The translations under genes and the position numbers were made by a program. From DASUAL01 sp035763805 (GTDB lineage: Bacteria; Gemmatimonadota; Gemmatimonadetes; Gemmatimonadales; GWC2-71-9): a stretch of DNA of 64,000 nucleotides. Position 1 is the first letter of the stretch. Each line of letters opens with the position of its first letter. Under the pieces are notes generated by a model that saw nothing but the letters and a program-made list of their open reading frames with translations, ran no database searches and was not told the origin of the DNA. The stretch is from NCBI GenBank assembly GCA_035763805.1, contig DASUAL010000039.1, forward strand, positions 25,270 through 89,269. Direction: 5' to 3'. Positions 1 to 8,061 of the stretch are shown here, piece after piece.

Positions 1-369
1 CTGGCCGGCAAGAAGCTCTTCAAGCCGCTGTTCGAGCTGCTCGGCGACCCCTTGCGTGCGGACGCCGCGGGGCACGTGACGGATGTCCCCTTCGCCTTCT
101 ACTGGCTCGAGCTGATGGCCCGGCTTGGCCTGGTCCGTCAGATGCCGAGCGCCTCCCGCGTGCTCGCCCGGCTCTACAGCGAATGCGACGACGCCGGGAT
201 CTGGAGTCCCAAGAGCCTGCGCGCCGCGCCCAAAGCGACCAGCCCCCTTACGGCGCACTACTTCCCGCTGGAGGGGCCAGGGAAGAGCCCCGCCCAGCGG
301 CAGACCGACGCGACCTTCCGGTTGGGCCTGATTGCCAAACTCATGGGGATCCCGCTGGAAATCGGGTGA
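1..369 (+). CDS. C-terminal end of an unrecognised protein (5' end outside window)
   Basis: An open frame enters from the left edge and stops at a TGA, giving 122 residues. The segment has an amphipathic helical stretch (FYWLELMARLGLV), then a Trp-Pro and Tyr-Phe-Pro-Leu-Glu region, and ends in a conserved-looking RQTDATFRLGLIAKL helix. There is no signal peptide or membrane segment in the visible part. I do not recognise the family. The codon usage is ordinary for the window, so the frame is probably genuine. The stop lies 55 bases before the next gene, which has its own palindromic upstream site. Confidence 0.6.
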   Translation: MAGKKLFKPLFELLGDPLRADAAGHVTDVPFAFYWLELMARLGLVRQMPSASRVLARLYSECDDAGIWSPKSLRAAPKATSPLTAHYFPLEGPGKSPAQRQTDATFRLGLIAKLMGIPLEIG

Positions 370-401
370 CGTAGTCCGCGGGCTGGCCTCAACGGTCGTG
401 G

Positions 402-423
402 AGTAGTAGTATCTGCTACTACT
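402..423 (+). promoter_or_regulatory. Perfect inverted repeat abutting the TrmB-type regulator start; likely operator
   Basis: The 8-base arms AGTAGTAG (402-409) and CTACTACT (416-423) are exact reverse complements around a 6-base spacer, and the ATG follows one base later at 425. The palindrome occupies the place of the ribosome-binding site, and a TAGTAT hexamer (407-412) inside it could be a -10 box. TrmB-type regulators bind palindromes near their own promoters, so autoregulation is a natural inference. The close spacing would imply a leaderless or very short-leader transcript. Confidence 0.5.
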
Positions 424-424
424 T

Positions 425-1090
425 ATGAGCAAAGTCGATCTCACACCGTTCGGCTTTACCCCTACTGAGTCGCTGGTGTACGGAGCCCTCGTGCAGCTAG
501 GGCCGTCTACCGGGTATGCGGTCGCGCACGCCACGCGGCTCGCCCGCGCCAATGCCTACGGCGCGCTGGCGGGGCTGGTGAACCGCAGCGCTGCCACGCG
601 CCAACCCGGACGCCCCGCCCGCTACCGCCCGGCCGATCCCCCGGCGCTCCTCGCCCAGCTCGCCGCCCAGCAGGGCGAAGCGCTCGACCGGCTGGCGCAC
701 ACGCTCCAGGAAACCGCCCATCCGGTCGAGCCGGAAACGCGCGGCGTGGTCGGCGCACGCGCGCTGGGCAACCTGATCCTCCAGCTCGTCGCCCGCGCGG
801 AGCGCCGTGTCGTGGGCGTGATCGCGCCCGAGCTGCTCCGCCCCACCTTGCCGGCATGGCGCCGCGCGGCGAGCCGCGCGGAGGTCGAGCTCCGGGTCGC
901 GGGCGAGGCCCCGGCCGATGCAGACACGCTGCTCGCAGGCGTTGTCGCGGCAGAGAGCCCCACGCTGCTGGTGATCGACGAGGCGCACACGGTCGCCGCG
1001 ACCGGTGCCGGCGACCGGATCATCGGCATGTGGAGCTCCCATCCCGTGGTGCTGGTCCTCGCGCGGGCGGCCCTGCGCAGCTTCACGTGA
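425..1090 (+). CDS. TrmB/ArsR-like helix-turn-helix transcriptional regulator
   Basis: The 221-residue protein begins with a winged-helix module (residues about 5-70: LTPFGFTPTESLVYGALV, then TGYAVAHATRLARANAYGAL) typical of the TrmB group, followed by a short helix-rich linker and an effector-like C-terminal domain with hydrophobic strands (VVGVIAPELL, TLLVIDEAHTV). The start was chosen because it is the first ATG and sits directly after the perfect palindrome. The stop overlaps the GTG of the next gene by 4 bases, so the lipoprotein hydrolase is probably translationally coupled to it and part of its regulon. The effector is unknown; the family often responds to sugars. Confidence 0.75.
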   Translation: MSKVDLTPFGFTPTESLVYGALVQLGPSTGYAVAHATRLARANAYGALAGLVNRSAATRQPGRPARYRPADPPALLAQLAAQQGEALDRLAHTLQETAHPVEPETRGVVGARALGNLILQLVARAERRVVGVIAPELLRPTLPAWRRAASRAEVELRVAGEAPADADTLLAGVVAAESPTLLVIDEAHTVAATGAGDRIIGMWSSHPVVLVLARAALRSFT

Positions 1091-2091
1091 CCCGCCGGCT
1101 CGCACTGCTGCTCGCCCTCACCACCGGTTGCCGCGCGGCGCCGCTTCCCCAAGCCGAGCGCTTTCCCTCCGGGACCCGGTTCGCCGCGCGCCACGTGCGG
1201 GTAGATGACACCAGCATCCGGTACCTCGACGCCGGTGCGGGCACACCCGTGATCTTCATCCACGGCCTCGGCGCGTCGCTATACACATGGCGCGAGAACC
1301 TCGATGCCGTCGCTACGGCCGGCTTCCGCGTGGTCGCCTACGACAACCGCGGATTCGGTTCGTCCGACAAGCCGGCGCATGGCTACACCAACGCCGAGTA
1401 CGCCCGGCTGCTGATAGCACTGATGGACTCGCTCCGCATCACCGACGCCGTCCTGGTCGGCCACTCCATGGGCGGGGCGATCGCCGCCGAAACGGCAATC
1501 CGCTATCCCGAGCGAGTGCGCGGGCTCGCGCTCATCGGTTCGGCGGGGCTCGGGATCCGCGAGCCGACGCTGTTACGCCTCGCTCGCTGGCCCGTGGTGG
1601 GACCCGTCCTGCTGGGGTTCCGGGGACGCGGGCTGGTCGAGCGGCTGCTGAAATCGACCTACGCGGATCCGAGCAAGGTGACCGACTCGGACGTAGACCA
1701 ATACTACGCGCCCGTCGCCGACCCTGCGTACGGCCGGGCGCTGCGTGGCGTGCTCCGCCAATTCCGGCTCGACGGCCTCACCGGCAGGCTCGACCGCATC
1801 GAGGCACCGGCTCTCGTTCTGTGGGGCGAGGCGGATCGCTGGGTGCCGCTCGCCCTTGGCCGCGCGCTCGCCGCGCAGCTCGCCCGCGCGGCGTTCCTGG
1901 CCGTGCCCCGCGCCGGGCACGCGGTGCATGAAGAGGCGCCCGCCGAGGTGAACCGCCTGCTGATCAAGTTTTTGAAGGAAGGCTTGCCACGCATTCCGGA
2001 GGATCTCGCATGGTCCGCAGGCTGGCGTGCCAGTGCGGATGACATAGATTTCATCAACCATCTGGTTGAGGAACGGGCCTTTGCGACCTAA
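1087..2091 (+). CDS. Alpha/beta-hydrolase lipoprotein
   Basis: This predicted 334-residue serine hydrolase of the alpha/beta fold has an oxyanion HGLGAS motif, the nucleophile elbow GHSMGG, an acid in WGEADRWVP and a terminal His in GHAVHEEAP. I chose the GTG at 1087 rather than the longer frame because it forms a 4-base overlap with the regulator stop and yields a short signal peptide with lipobox LTTGC, so the enzyme is probably anchored to a membrane facing the periplasm. The substrate is unknown; esterase, lipase or haloperoxidase-like activity are all possible. A TetR gene overlaps its 3' end. Confidence 0.85.
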   Translation: MTRRLALLLALTTGCRAAPLPQAERFPSGTRFAARHVRVDDTSIRYLDAGAGTPVIFIHGLGASLYTWRENLDAVATAGFRVVAYDNRGFGSSDKPAHGYTNAEYARLLIALMDSLRITDAVLVGHSMGGAIAAETAIRYPERVRGLALIGSAGLGIREPTLLRLARWPVVGPVLLGFRGRGLVERLLKSTYADPSKVTDSDVDQYYAPVADPAYGRALRGVLRQFRLDGLTGRLDRIEAPALVLWGEADRWVPLALGRALAAQLARAAFLAVPRAGHAVHEEAPAEVNRLLIKFLKEGLPRIPEDLAWSAGWRASADDIDFINHLVEERAFAT

Positions 2092-2674
2092 GCTGTGCAA
2101 TACCAGGGCATTGCGTATCATGGCAGCGGCCCAGGACGAGTTCGCTAGCCGGGGGTTTGAGGGGGCTCGGGTCGACCAGATCGCCCGCCGCGCCGGCGTC
2201 AACAAGCAGCTGTTGTTCTACTACTTCCACTCGAAGCGCGGGCTGTTCCACGCGGTGCTCGCGCGCGGCGCGGCGGCGCTCGAGGAGGCGCTGGGCCGGC
2301 TCGACGCCCCCGACGGCCAGCCGCTCGACCGGTTGCGGGCGACCCTGGAAGCCCAGTTCGACTTCCTCGTCCGGAGCCCTGCCCTGGTGACGCTGCTCAG
2401 CCAAGCCGGCCGCTCGGACGCCCGCCCGTTCGCGCCTGCGATCAAGCGGCTCGTCGTGCTGCTCGCCGAGGGCCAGGGCCGGGGAGAGGTGCGGGACGAC
2501 GTGGACCCCCACCTCGCCGCGGCTCAAGCGCTGGTGCTCATGGTCGCGTATCTCGGCCTCGAGTCACTGATCGCGGCAAGCGCGCCGCCACTCGGCGCCG
2601 ACGAGCCGGCCCTCCGGGAGCGCTGGAAGGACGCTGCGGTGCAGCTGGTGCTCGAGGGCGTGGCGACGCGCTAG
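2081..2674 (+). CDS. TetR/AcrR family transcriptional regulator
   Basis: The first 50 residues form a standard TetR DNA-binding domain: helix ALRIMAAAQDEFASRGFEG, HTH DQIARRAGVNKQLLFYYF, then SKRGLF. The rest is a helical ligand-binding domain of about 140 residues. Starts available are TTG at 2066 and TTG at 2081; the latter is preceded nine bases upstream by GAGG and gives the usual short tail before helix 1. The gene overlaps the hydrolase end by about 10 bases and probably shares its transcript. The inducer and targets cannot be read from the sequence. Confidence 0.85.
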   Translation: MRPKLCNTRALRIMAAAQDEFASRGFEGARVDQIARRAGVNKQLLFYYFHSKRGLFHAVLARGAAALEEALGRLDAPDGQPLDRLRATLEAQFDFLVRSPALVTLLSQAGRSDARPFAPAIKRLVVLLAEGQGRGEVRDDVDPHLAAAQALVLMVAYLGLESLIAASAPPLGADEPALRERWKDAAVQLVLEGVATR

Positions 2675-2681
2675 CGGCGCC

Positions 2682-5237
2682 TCACCAGTTCAGCCAGTAC
2701 GACGCCTTCACGAGGAAGGTGTTGTCCGGATGCAGGTTGAAGAGGTCCCGGAAGTCTCCCGAGAACGACCGCGTTCCCACCCTCGGCAGGAAATCATCGC
2801 GTCCCTGCGTCCATACGACGAACAGCGTTGAGCCGGGACGGTACTCCCACCGCAGCACGACGTTCGATCGGAACTGCTTGAAGTTCAGTCCGCCGGGATT
2901 GTTGGCGACGGCCGTGTCGGCGTACGGCTGCCAGCGCTCGGCGTACGCCGGCGCGCGGGTGTCCGCGAGTTCGACGACGTTCGAGTACGTCCCCTTGCTC
3001 ACGAACGGCTGGGCGTACAGCTGCACGGTCAAGTCGGGCGTGGCGGTATAGTCCACTCGCCAGGTGAGGGACGCGGTTCTCCGGTGGAGGCGGGCGAAGG
3101 TGTAGTGCGTGACGCCCGCCGTGTCGGTGATGTTCCTGAACCACTGCGTGTCGTTCCGGTCGCGCGAGAGGTTGAGGGAGAACGAGGTCGAGAAGCGGGA
3201 AGCCAAGCGCAGAATGAGCTCGGGATTGACGCTCAAGTAGTCCGAGCGCCCCACGTCGCCGCGCCAGTAGTTGATCCACAGGAACGGCACCAGTCGGTAC
3301 CGGTCGTCTCCCTCGAACCCGATCCAGGGGGCGATGTACGGATCGACTCGGACCGCCGGCCCGCCGCGCGCGCAGCGATCACAGAACGTCGTGCCGAGCT
3401 GCCCGAGCGTGCCGCCGGCGTGGAGCCACCAGCGATTGTTGAGCTGCACGTGGGCGTTGCTGTTCGCGGCGCGCTCCAGCGCGAGGCCCCCGGCCGTCCA
3501 GTGCTGCCACCAGTTGAAGTTCCAGAACGCCTGCCGGTAGAAGGACCGTGGGCGGTTGAACTGGAAGGCGAACCAGTTATTCCAACTCTGCTGGTCCGCG
3601 CGCAGCAGGAAGCCGAGATCGTTGATCTCGAAACCCGCCGAGCGACGCTGGTAGCTGGTCTCGAAGCGCGTGATCCCCCCGCCCACCTTGGCGAAGAACA
3701 ACTCCTGCGCATTCCCCAAAAGCGAAGTCCGGGTCCGGTCGAAGCCAAGCCGTGCGTCGGGCCGCTGGTAGTAGTGCACCGGGTCGAGCTGGGTGCGCGC
3801 GATCGCGCTCGGGCTGCCCGCGACTCGGCTGAAATCGAGCGACCCCGCGATCTGGTATCGGCTCTTCGCGAAGCGGTGCCGGAAGTCAAGGGCTCCCACG
3901 TACGCGCTGCGCCGCAACGAGTCCTCGGTCCAAGAGTCGAGGCTGCGGTTCACCGCCGTCATCATGACGCCGACGCCGCTCTCTCCCTTGCGGAAGTCCT
4001 GCTGAGCACGCGCGGCCGCATAGTTGGTGGTAGGCTCGATGGTACGGTCGAGCACGCCGGCCGCGCGTCCGGTCACAGCCTCCAGCAGACCCAGCGTGAG
4101 CCCGCTCGGCAGGCGGCCGGTCAGTTTGCCGGCCCCGATGATCGTAGTCGCCGTAGGCGAGCTGGCATCCCCGTAGGAGTCCGAGAGCTGGGGTGACCGG
4201 CCGATGCGCCGGGAATAGAACAAGCCTTCGTCGCTGCAGTTCACCACACTGCAGTTCACGGGGAAGCGGAAGATGCCGGTTCCCTCGACGAAAAACGGCC
4301 GCCGCTCCGGGAAGAACGTCTCGAACGCCGTGAGGTTCAACACCGCGGGGTCCGCCTCCACCTGCCCGAAATCGGGGTTCGCGGTGGCGTCGAGCGTCAG
4401 GTTGGACGTCAGCCCGTACTTGATGTCCGCGCCGGCCGCGACCCTCTGGGCGCGCTCGAACCCGGTCGCCGTCGCCACCGAAACGTTCTTGGTCACGCCG
4501 TACGGCGTCACCTCGACCCGGCGCGGCGCGGGCAGCCCCACGAGGCCCGTGAGTTCCCCGAGCTGCGAGGCCAGCCCCGCGCGCGACGGCCGATACACCG
4601 GCCAGCTCAGGCGCTCCGTGAAGCGCTGGATGTCGCGCCACACCGCGAACCCGAACGTGTTCCTCTGGGAACGCGCGTAGCGCAGCTGCGACAGCGGGAT
4701 CCGGAACTCGGCGGTCCAGCCCAGCGAGTCCACTGTCGTCGCCACCTCCCAGACGCCGTCCCACGCGTCGTCCTCATTGGAGTCGTTGTAGATCGCGTAG
4801 TCGCGTTTCACGCCGGCCGGATTCACGGCGAACTCGTAACCGGTGCGCCGGTCGTGGTAGGAGTCGATGATGATCTTGAGCTGGTCCGTCGGAGCCCGGA
4901 CGTCGCGCCGGGCGAAGCGCTTCAGGATGCTGTCCGGGCGGGGATCGAAGGCGCGAATGTATACGAAGAAGTTGTGGTCATCGTAGGCGACCTTCGCCTC
5001 CGTGGGGAAGCGGGGATCTCCGTCCTCCCGCGGCGAAAACTCCCGGAATGCCGTGATCGCCGGTGCCTCGCGCCACACCTCGTCGAGATCCTTGCCGTCG
5101 ATCACCAGGGGCCGCGGCGCTCGCAGGGCGGCAGCCGTGGTGACCGTCGCCGCGGGCGTCACTTCGTTCCCACGGGGCGGGCTGGCGTACGTTTGAGCGG
5201 CGGCGATGACGGCGAGCGCGGCAACGGCCGGCGCCAT
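2682..5237 (-). CDS. DUF5916 outer-membrane protein with N-terminal CBM9-like domain
   Basis: The 851-residue protein starts with a cleavable signal peptide (APAVAALAVIAAAQTYA). It continues with a carbohydrate-binding-family-9-like beta domain (about 45-220: PLVIDGKDLDEVWREAP, then FRIPLSQLRY) and a long beta-strand-rich C-terminal part containing DFGQVEADPAVLNL and FFPERRPFFVEG, the hallmark segment of DUF5916. The alternating strands to the C-terminus and the final aromatic residue indicate an outer-membrane beta-barrel. Its biochemical role is not established; glycan or peptide uptake is only a guess. GGAGG lies seven bases before the ATG. It ends seven bases from the convergent TetR gene. 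Confidence 0.85.
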   Translation of the reverse strand: MAPAVAALAVIAAAQTYASPPRGNEVTPAATVTTAAALRAPRPLVIDGKDLDEVWREAPAITAFREFSPREDGDPRFPTEAKVAYDDHNFFVYIRAFDPRPDSILKRFARRDVRAPTDQLKIIIDSYHDRRTGYEFAVNPAGVKRDYAIYNDSNEDDAWDGVWEVATTVDSLGWTAEFRIPLSQLRYARSQRNTFGFAVWRDIQRFTERLSWPVYRPSRAGLASQLGELTGLVGLPAPRRVEVTPYGVTKNVSVATATGFERAQRVAAGADIKYGLTSNLTLDATANPDFGQVEADPAVLNLTAFETFFPERRPFFVEGTGIFRFPVNCSVVNCSDEGLFYSRRIGRSPQLSDSYGDASSPTATTIIGAGKLTGRLPSGLTLGLLEAVTGRAAGVLDRTIEPTTNYAAARAQQDFRKGESGVGVMMTAVNRSLDSWTEDSLRRSAYVGALDFRHRFAKSRYQIAGSLDFSRVAGSPSAIARTQLDPVHYYQRPDARLGFDRTRTSLLGNAQELFFAKVGGGITRFETSYQRRSAGFEINDLGFLLRADQQSWNNWFAFQFNRPRSFYRQAFWNFNWWQHWTAGGLALERAANSNAHVQLNNRWWLHAGGTLGQLGTTFCDRCARGGPAVRVDPYIAPWIGFEGDDRYRLVPFLWINYWRGDVGRSDYLSVNPELILRLASRFSTSFSLNLSRDRNDTQWFRNITDTAGVTHYTFARLHRRTASLTWRVDYTATPDLTVQLYAQPFVSKGTYSNVVELADTRAPAYAERWQPYADTAVANNPGGLNFKQFRSNVVLRWEYRPGSTLFVVWTQGRDDFLPRVGTRSFSGDFRDLFNLHPDNTFLVKASYWLNW

Positions 5238-5255
5238 GGCGGTCCTCCCGGGTGT

Positions 5256-5277
5256 CCGGAGACCTTAGACGCTCCGG
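5256..5277. promoter_or_regulatory. Short inverted repeat upstream of the DUF5916 gene
   Basis: CCGGAG (5256-5261) and CTCCGG (5272-5277) are exact 6-base arms around a 10-base centre, 19 bases upstream of the DUF5916 start. They could be an operator or a small hairpin in the leader. A run of six A on the plus strand just beyond it (about 5281-5286) reads as T on the minus strand, but no good stem precedes it, so I do not call a lon terminator. The remainder of this 110-base gap shows no other signal. Confidence 0.3.
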
Positions 5278-5347
5278 CGGGAAAAAAGGTTGCAGGGAGG
5301 GACACGAAGCCTCCGGGACGGGCGCCCGGGGGCTGGGGGGACTGCGG

Positions 5348-7777
5348 TTAGTGCTCTTTTGCCACCAGGCTGGGCTCGATTGGCGCCTCGCCTTCGAACA
5401 CCAGGTGGCCCGCCTCGAATCGGGCGCCGCGCAGCGCCAGGCTCAGCACCTCGCCCAGCTCCTCCACGAGGTGGATGTCCAGCGCCTTGCGCACGTCCTC
5501 GGGCAGGTCGTCGAGGTCGGCCTCGTTCTCCCTGGGGAGCACGATCGTCTGGATCCCCGCCCGGACGGCGCCCAGCACCTTCTCCTTCACGCCACCGATC
5601 GGAAGCACCCTGCCACGCAGCGTGATCTCGCCGGTCATCGCGACGTCGTGGCGCGTCGGTCGCCGCGACAACGCGGAGACGAGCGCGGTCGCCATGGTCA
5701 CGCCCGCTGAGGGACCGTCCTTCGGGATGGCGCCTGCCGGCACGTGGATGTGGACGTCGATGTCGACGAGCGCTTCCTCCGGAATGCCGAGCTGGTCCGC
5801 GTGACTCTTCGCGTAAGTGAGCGCCGCGCGCGCAGACTCCTTCATCACGTCCCCGAGCTGGCCCGTGAGCACGAGCTCGCCCCTGCCGCGCATCACGCTC
5901 GCCTCGACGAACATGATGTCGCCGCCTACCGGGGTGTAGTACATGCCCGTCGCGACGCCCACCTGGTCCTCGCGCGCCTTGCGCTCGGGATGGACCTTGG
6001 GACGGCCGAGGAGGTCGTCCACATCTTTTGCGTCCACGGTCAGGCGCTCCGCCTCGCGGTCGGCGATCTTGCGCGCAACCTTGCGGCCGAGCTTGCCGAT
6101 CTCACGCTCGAGCTGGCGCACGCCCGCCTCACGCGTGTAGCTCGTGATGATCTCGCCCAGCGCCGCGTCGGTGATCGCCAGCTGCTCCGGGCTGAGGCCG
6201 GTCTCAAAGAGCTGTCGCGGCACGAGGTAGCGTTTCGCGATCTCGAGCTTCTCGCGCTCGGTGTAGCCCGCGAAGTTCACCGTCTCGAGCCGGTCGAGCA
6301 GCGGCGCCGGGATGGATTGGATGAAGTTCGCCGTCGCGATGAACAGCACCTCAGACAGGTCGAACGGCACCCCCAGGTAGTGGTCGGTGAACGAATCGTT
6401 CTGCGCTGGATCCAACACCTCGAGCAGCGCCGCCGCGGGGTCGCCCTGGAAGGACACGCCCAGCTTGTCCACCTCGTCGAGCAGGAAGACAGGGTTCTTC
6501 GCACCGGCCTGCTTCATCCCCTGGATGATCCGCCCCGGCATCGCGCCGACGTAGGTGCGCCGGTGGCCGCGGATGTCCGCTTCATCGCGGGCGCCACCCA
6601 GGGAGATGCGAACGTAGGGGCGACCGCTCGCGCGCGCGATCGACTTCGCGATCGACGTCTTGCCCACGCCCGGTGGTCCCGCGAACAGCAGGATCGACCC
6701 CTTCGGCTGCTTGTCGTCCTCGTTGCCCCGGGCCTCACCCTGCGGCGTCCGTTGCCGCAGCTGCCGCACCGCCAGGAACTCGAGCACCTGGTCTTTTACG
6801 TCCTTCAAACCGTAATGGTCCTCCTCGAGGATCTCGGCGGCGCGCTTCAGGTCGAGCGACTCCTCGGCCCGCTTGTTCCACGGCAGCTCGGCCATCGTTT
6901 CGAGGTACGTGCGGATGACCTGGGCCTCCATCGAGTCCCGGCTCGCCCGCTCGAACCGGTGGAGCTCACGCTCCACTTCCTTCTTTGCCGCCTCGGGGAG
7001 CTCCAACGCCGCGAAGCGCTTGCGCAACTCCTCGACCTCGCTCGCCTCGTCCTCCTCACCGAGCTCCTTGCGGATCGCCTTCATTTGCTCGCGCAGGAAC
7101 ATCTCACGCTGGCGCTCGCCTAGTTCCTCCTGCACCTGCGACTTGATCTGTTCCTGGGCATCGAGCACGCCGATCTGGCGCTGGACCAGCACGAGCACGC
7201 GACGCAGCCGGTCCTCGACCGACAGCGTCTCGAGCAACGCCTGCCGCTCGGGGGACTTCACGTCGAGGTAGCCCGCGACGAGGTCCGCGAGACGGCCCGG
7301 ATCAGTCACGCCCTCGAGCACCTGGCGCACGACCTCCTCCGGGAGCCCGGACTTCTGGCCCAGCTCCGCGGCGCGCTCACGCGCCTCCCGGTGCAGGGCG
7401 ACGAAGGCGGGGTCGTCGGGGTTGACCGGCGGGAGGTCCGCCACTTCGCGCACGTCGGCCTCCACGTAGCCACCGGTCTCGACGTAGTGGAGCGCGGTGC
7501 CCCGCGTCTCGCCGTGCAGCAGCAACTGCACGCCGCCGAGCCCGCGCTGGATCTGGCTGATCTTGGCGACGGTCCCCATGGTGTACAGCATGCCGGGAGT
7601 CACGGGGTCGACGTTCTCGCGCTGCGCGACGGCGAAGATCAGTCGCGACTCGCCCTTGAGCGCCGCCTCGATGGCGCGGAGCGTAGCCGGGCGCCCCGCG
7701 CCGATGGGCGTGGCGACGCCGGGGAATAGCACGACGTCCCGGAGCGGGAGCACAGGGAGCGTCATGCGCTCAGACAC
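5348..7777 (-). CDS. lon: Lon protease (endopeptidase La)
   Basis: ATP-dependent cytosolic serine protease that degrades misfolded and regulatory proteins. At 809 residues it has normal full length: N-terminal LON substrate-binding domain (VLPLRDVVLFPGVATP at the start), a coiled region, an AAA+ module with Walker A GPPGVGKT near residue 366 and Walker B FLLDEVDK, then the protease domain with catalytic Ser in KDGPSAGVTMA (about 688) and Lys in GGVKEKVLGA (about 730). It is transcribed alone; the upstream gap carries an unusual repeat structure and no clear heat-shock promoter. Confidence 0.97.
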   Translation of the reverse strand: MSERMTLPVLPLRDVVLFPGVATPIGAGRPATLRAIEAALKGESRLIFAVAQRENVDPVTPGMLYTMGTVAKISQIQRGLGGVQLLLHGETRGTALHYVETGGYVEADVREVADLPPVNPDDPAFVALHREARERAAELGQKSGLPEEVVRQVLEGVTDPGRLADLVAGYLDVKSPERQALLETLSVEDRLRRVLVLVQRQIGVLDAQEQIKSQVQEELGERQREMFLREQMKAIRKELGEEDEASEVEELRKRFAALELPEAAKKEVERELHRFERASRDSMEAQVIRTYLETMAELPWNKRAEESLDLKRAAEILEEDHYGLKDVKDQVLEFLAVRQLRQRTPQGEARGNEDDKQPKGSILLFAGPPGVGKTSIAKSIARASGRPYVRISLGGARDEADIRGHRRTYVGAMPGRIIQGMKQAGAKNPVFLLDEVDKLGVSFQGDPAAALLEVLDPAQNDSFTDHYLGVPFDLSEVLFIATANFIQSIPAPLLDRLETVNFAGYTEREKLEIAKRYLVPRQLFETGLSPEQLAITDAALGEIITSYTREAGVRQLEREIGKLGRKVARKIADREAERLTVDAKDVDDLLGRPKVHPERKAREDQVGVATGMYYTPVGGDIMFVEASVMRGRGELVLTGQLGDVMKESARAALTYAKSHADQLGIPEEALVDIDVHIHVPAGAIPKDGPSAGVTMATALVSALSRRPTRHDVAMTGEITLRGRVLPIGGVKEKVLGAVRAGIQTIVLPRENEADLDDLPEDVRKALDIHLVEELGEVLSLALRGARFEAGHLVFEGEAPIEPSLVAKEH

Positions 7778-7869
7778 GGGTTGTATCTCGCATAGATGGG
7801 ATCATAGCATCGTCCGTGCCATCAATGAACGCTAACGAGGGCGACCCTGTTCCGGTCGCCGCGGCCAAT

Positions 7870-7967
7870 TAGGCAGAGACTGCCTATTAGCCATCAGCCT
7901 CTAGCCCATGAGCCGTCAGGCTGGCACTCGCCGTTGCCTGCTGAAGGCTGAGAGCATGATGGCTAAT
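7870..7967. repeat. Palindromic AGCC-word repeat region between lon and the kinase gene
   Basis: Two nested structures are visible. TAGGCAG (7870-7876) and CTGCCTA (7880-7886) form a perfect hairpin with a 3-base loop. Directly next to it ATTAGCCATCA (7886-7896) is matched 60 bases away by its exact complement TGATGGCTAAT (7957-7967). Between them the word AGCC recurs in imperfect, roughly 7-10 base steps. The composition and periodicity differ from the surrounding genes. The remaining parts of the 284-base gap (7778-8061) show nothing convincing beyond weak AT-rich stretches near the lon start. Confidence 0.6.
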
Positions 7968-8061
7968 GGCCCGCTACACTGACGTAAGTCCAGACCCATC
8001 GAAAGGTTGCACGCTCGCGTCGCCGCGGCTAAATCTATGCGCGCACGTTTCACGAACCGGG

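Noticed and set aside
856..1086. Long N-terminal extension of the alpha/beta-hydrolase
   Set aside because: It lies inside the TrmB-type gene in another frame, is Arg/Gly-rich and hides the lipoprotein signal that begins at the GTG 1087.
3084..4196. Long plus-strand open frame opposite the DUF5916 gene
   Set aside because: High-GC mirror frame; its protein is low-complexity Arg/Glu/Val-rich and has no family features.
5281..5330. Intrinsic terminator for lon
   Set aside because: There is a T-run on the minus strand, but the only stem before it is five pairs and ends eight bases away.
5744..7123. 459-codon plus-strand open frame opposite lon
   Set aside because: Mirror of the lon reading frame with repetitive His/Arg/Leu composition; lon itself is complete.
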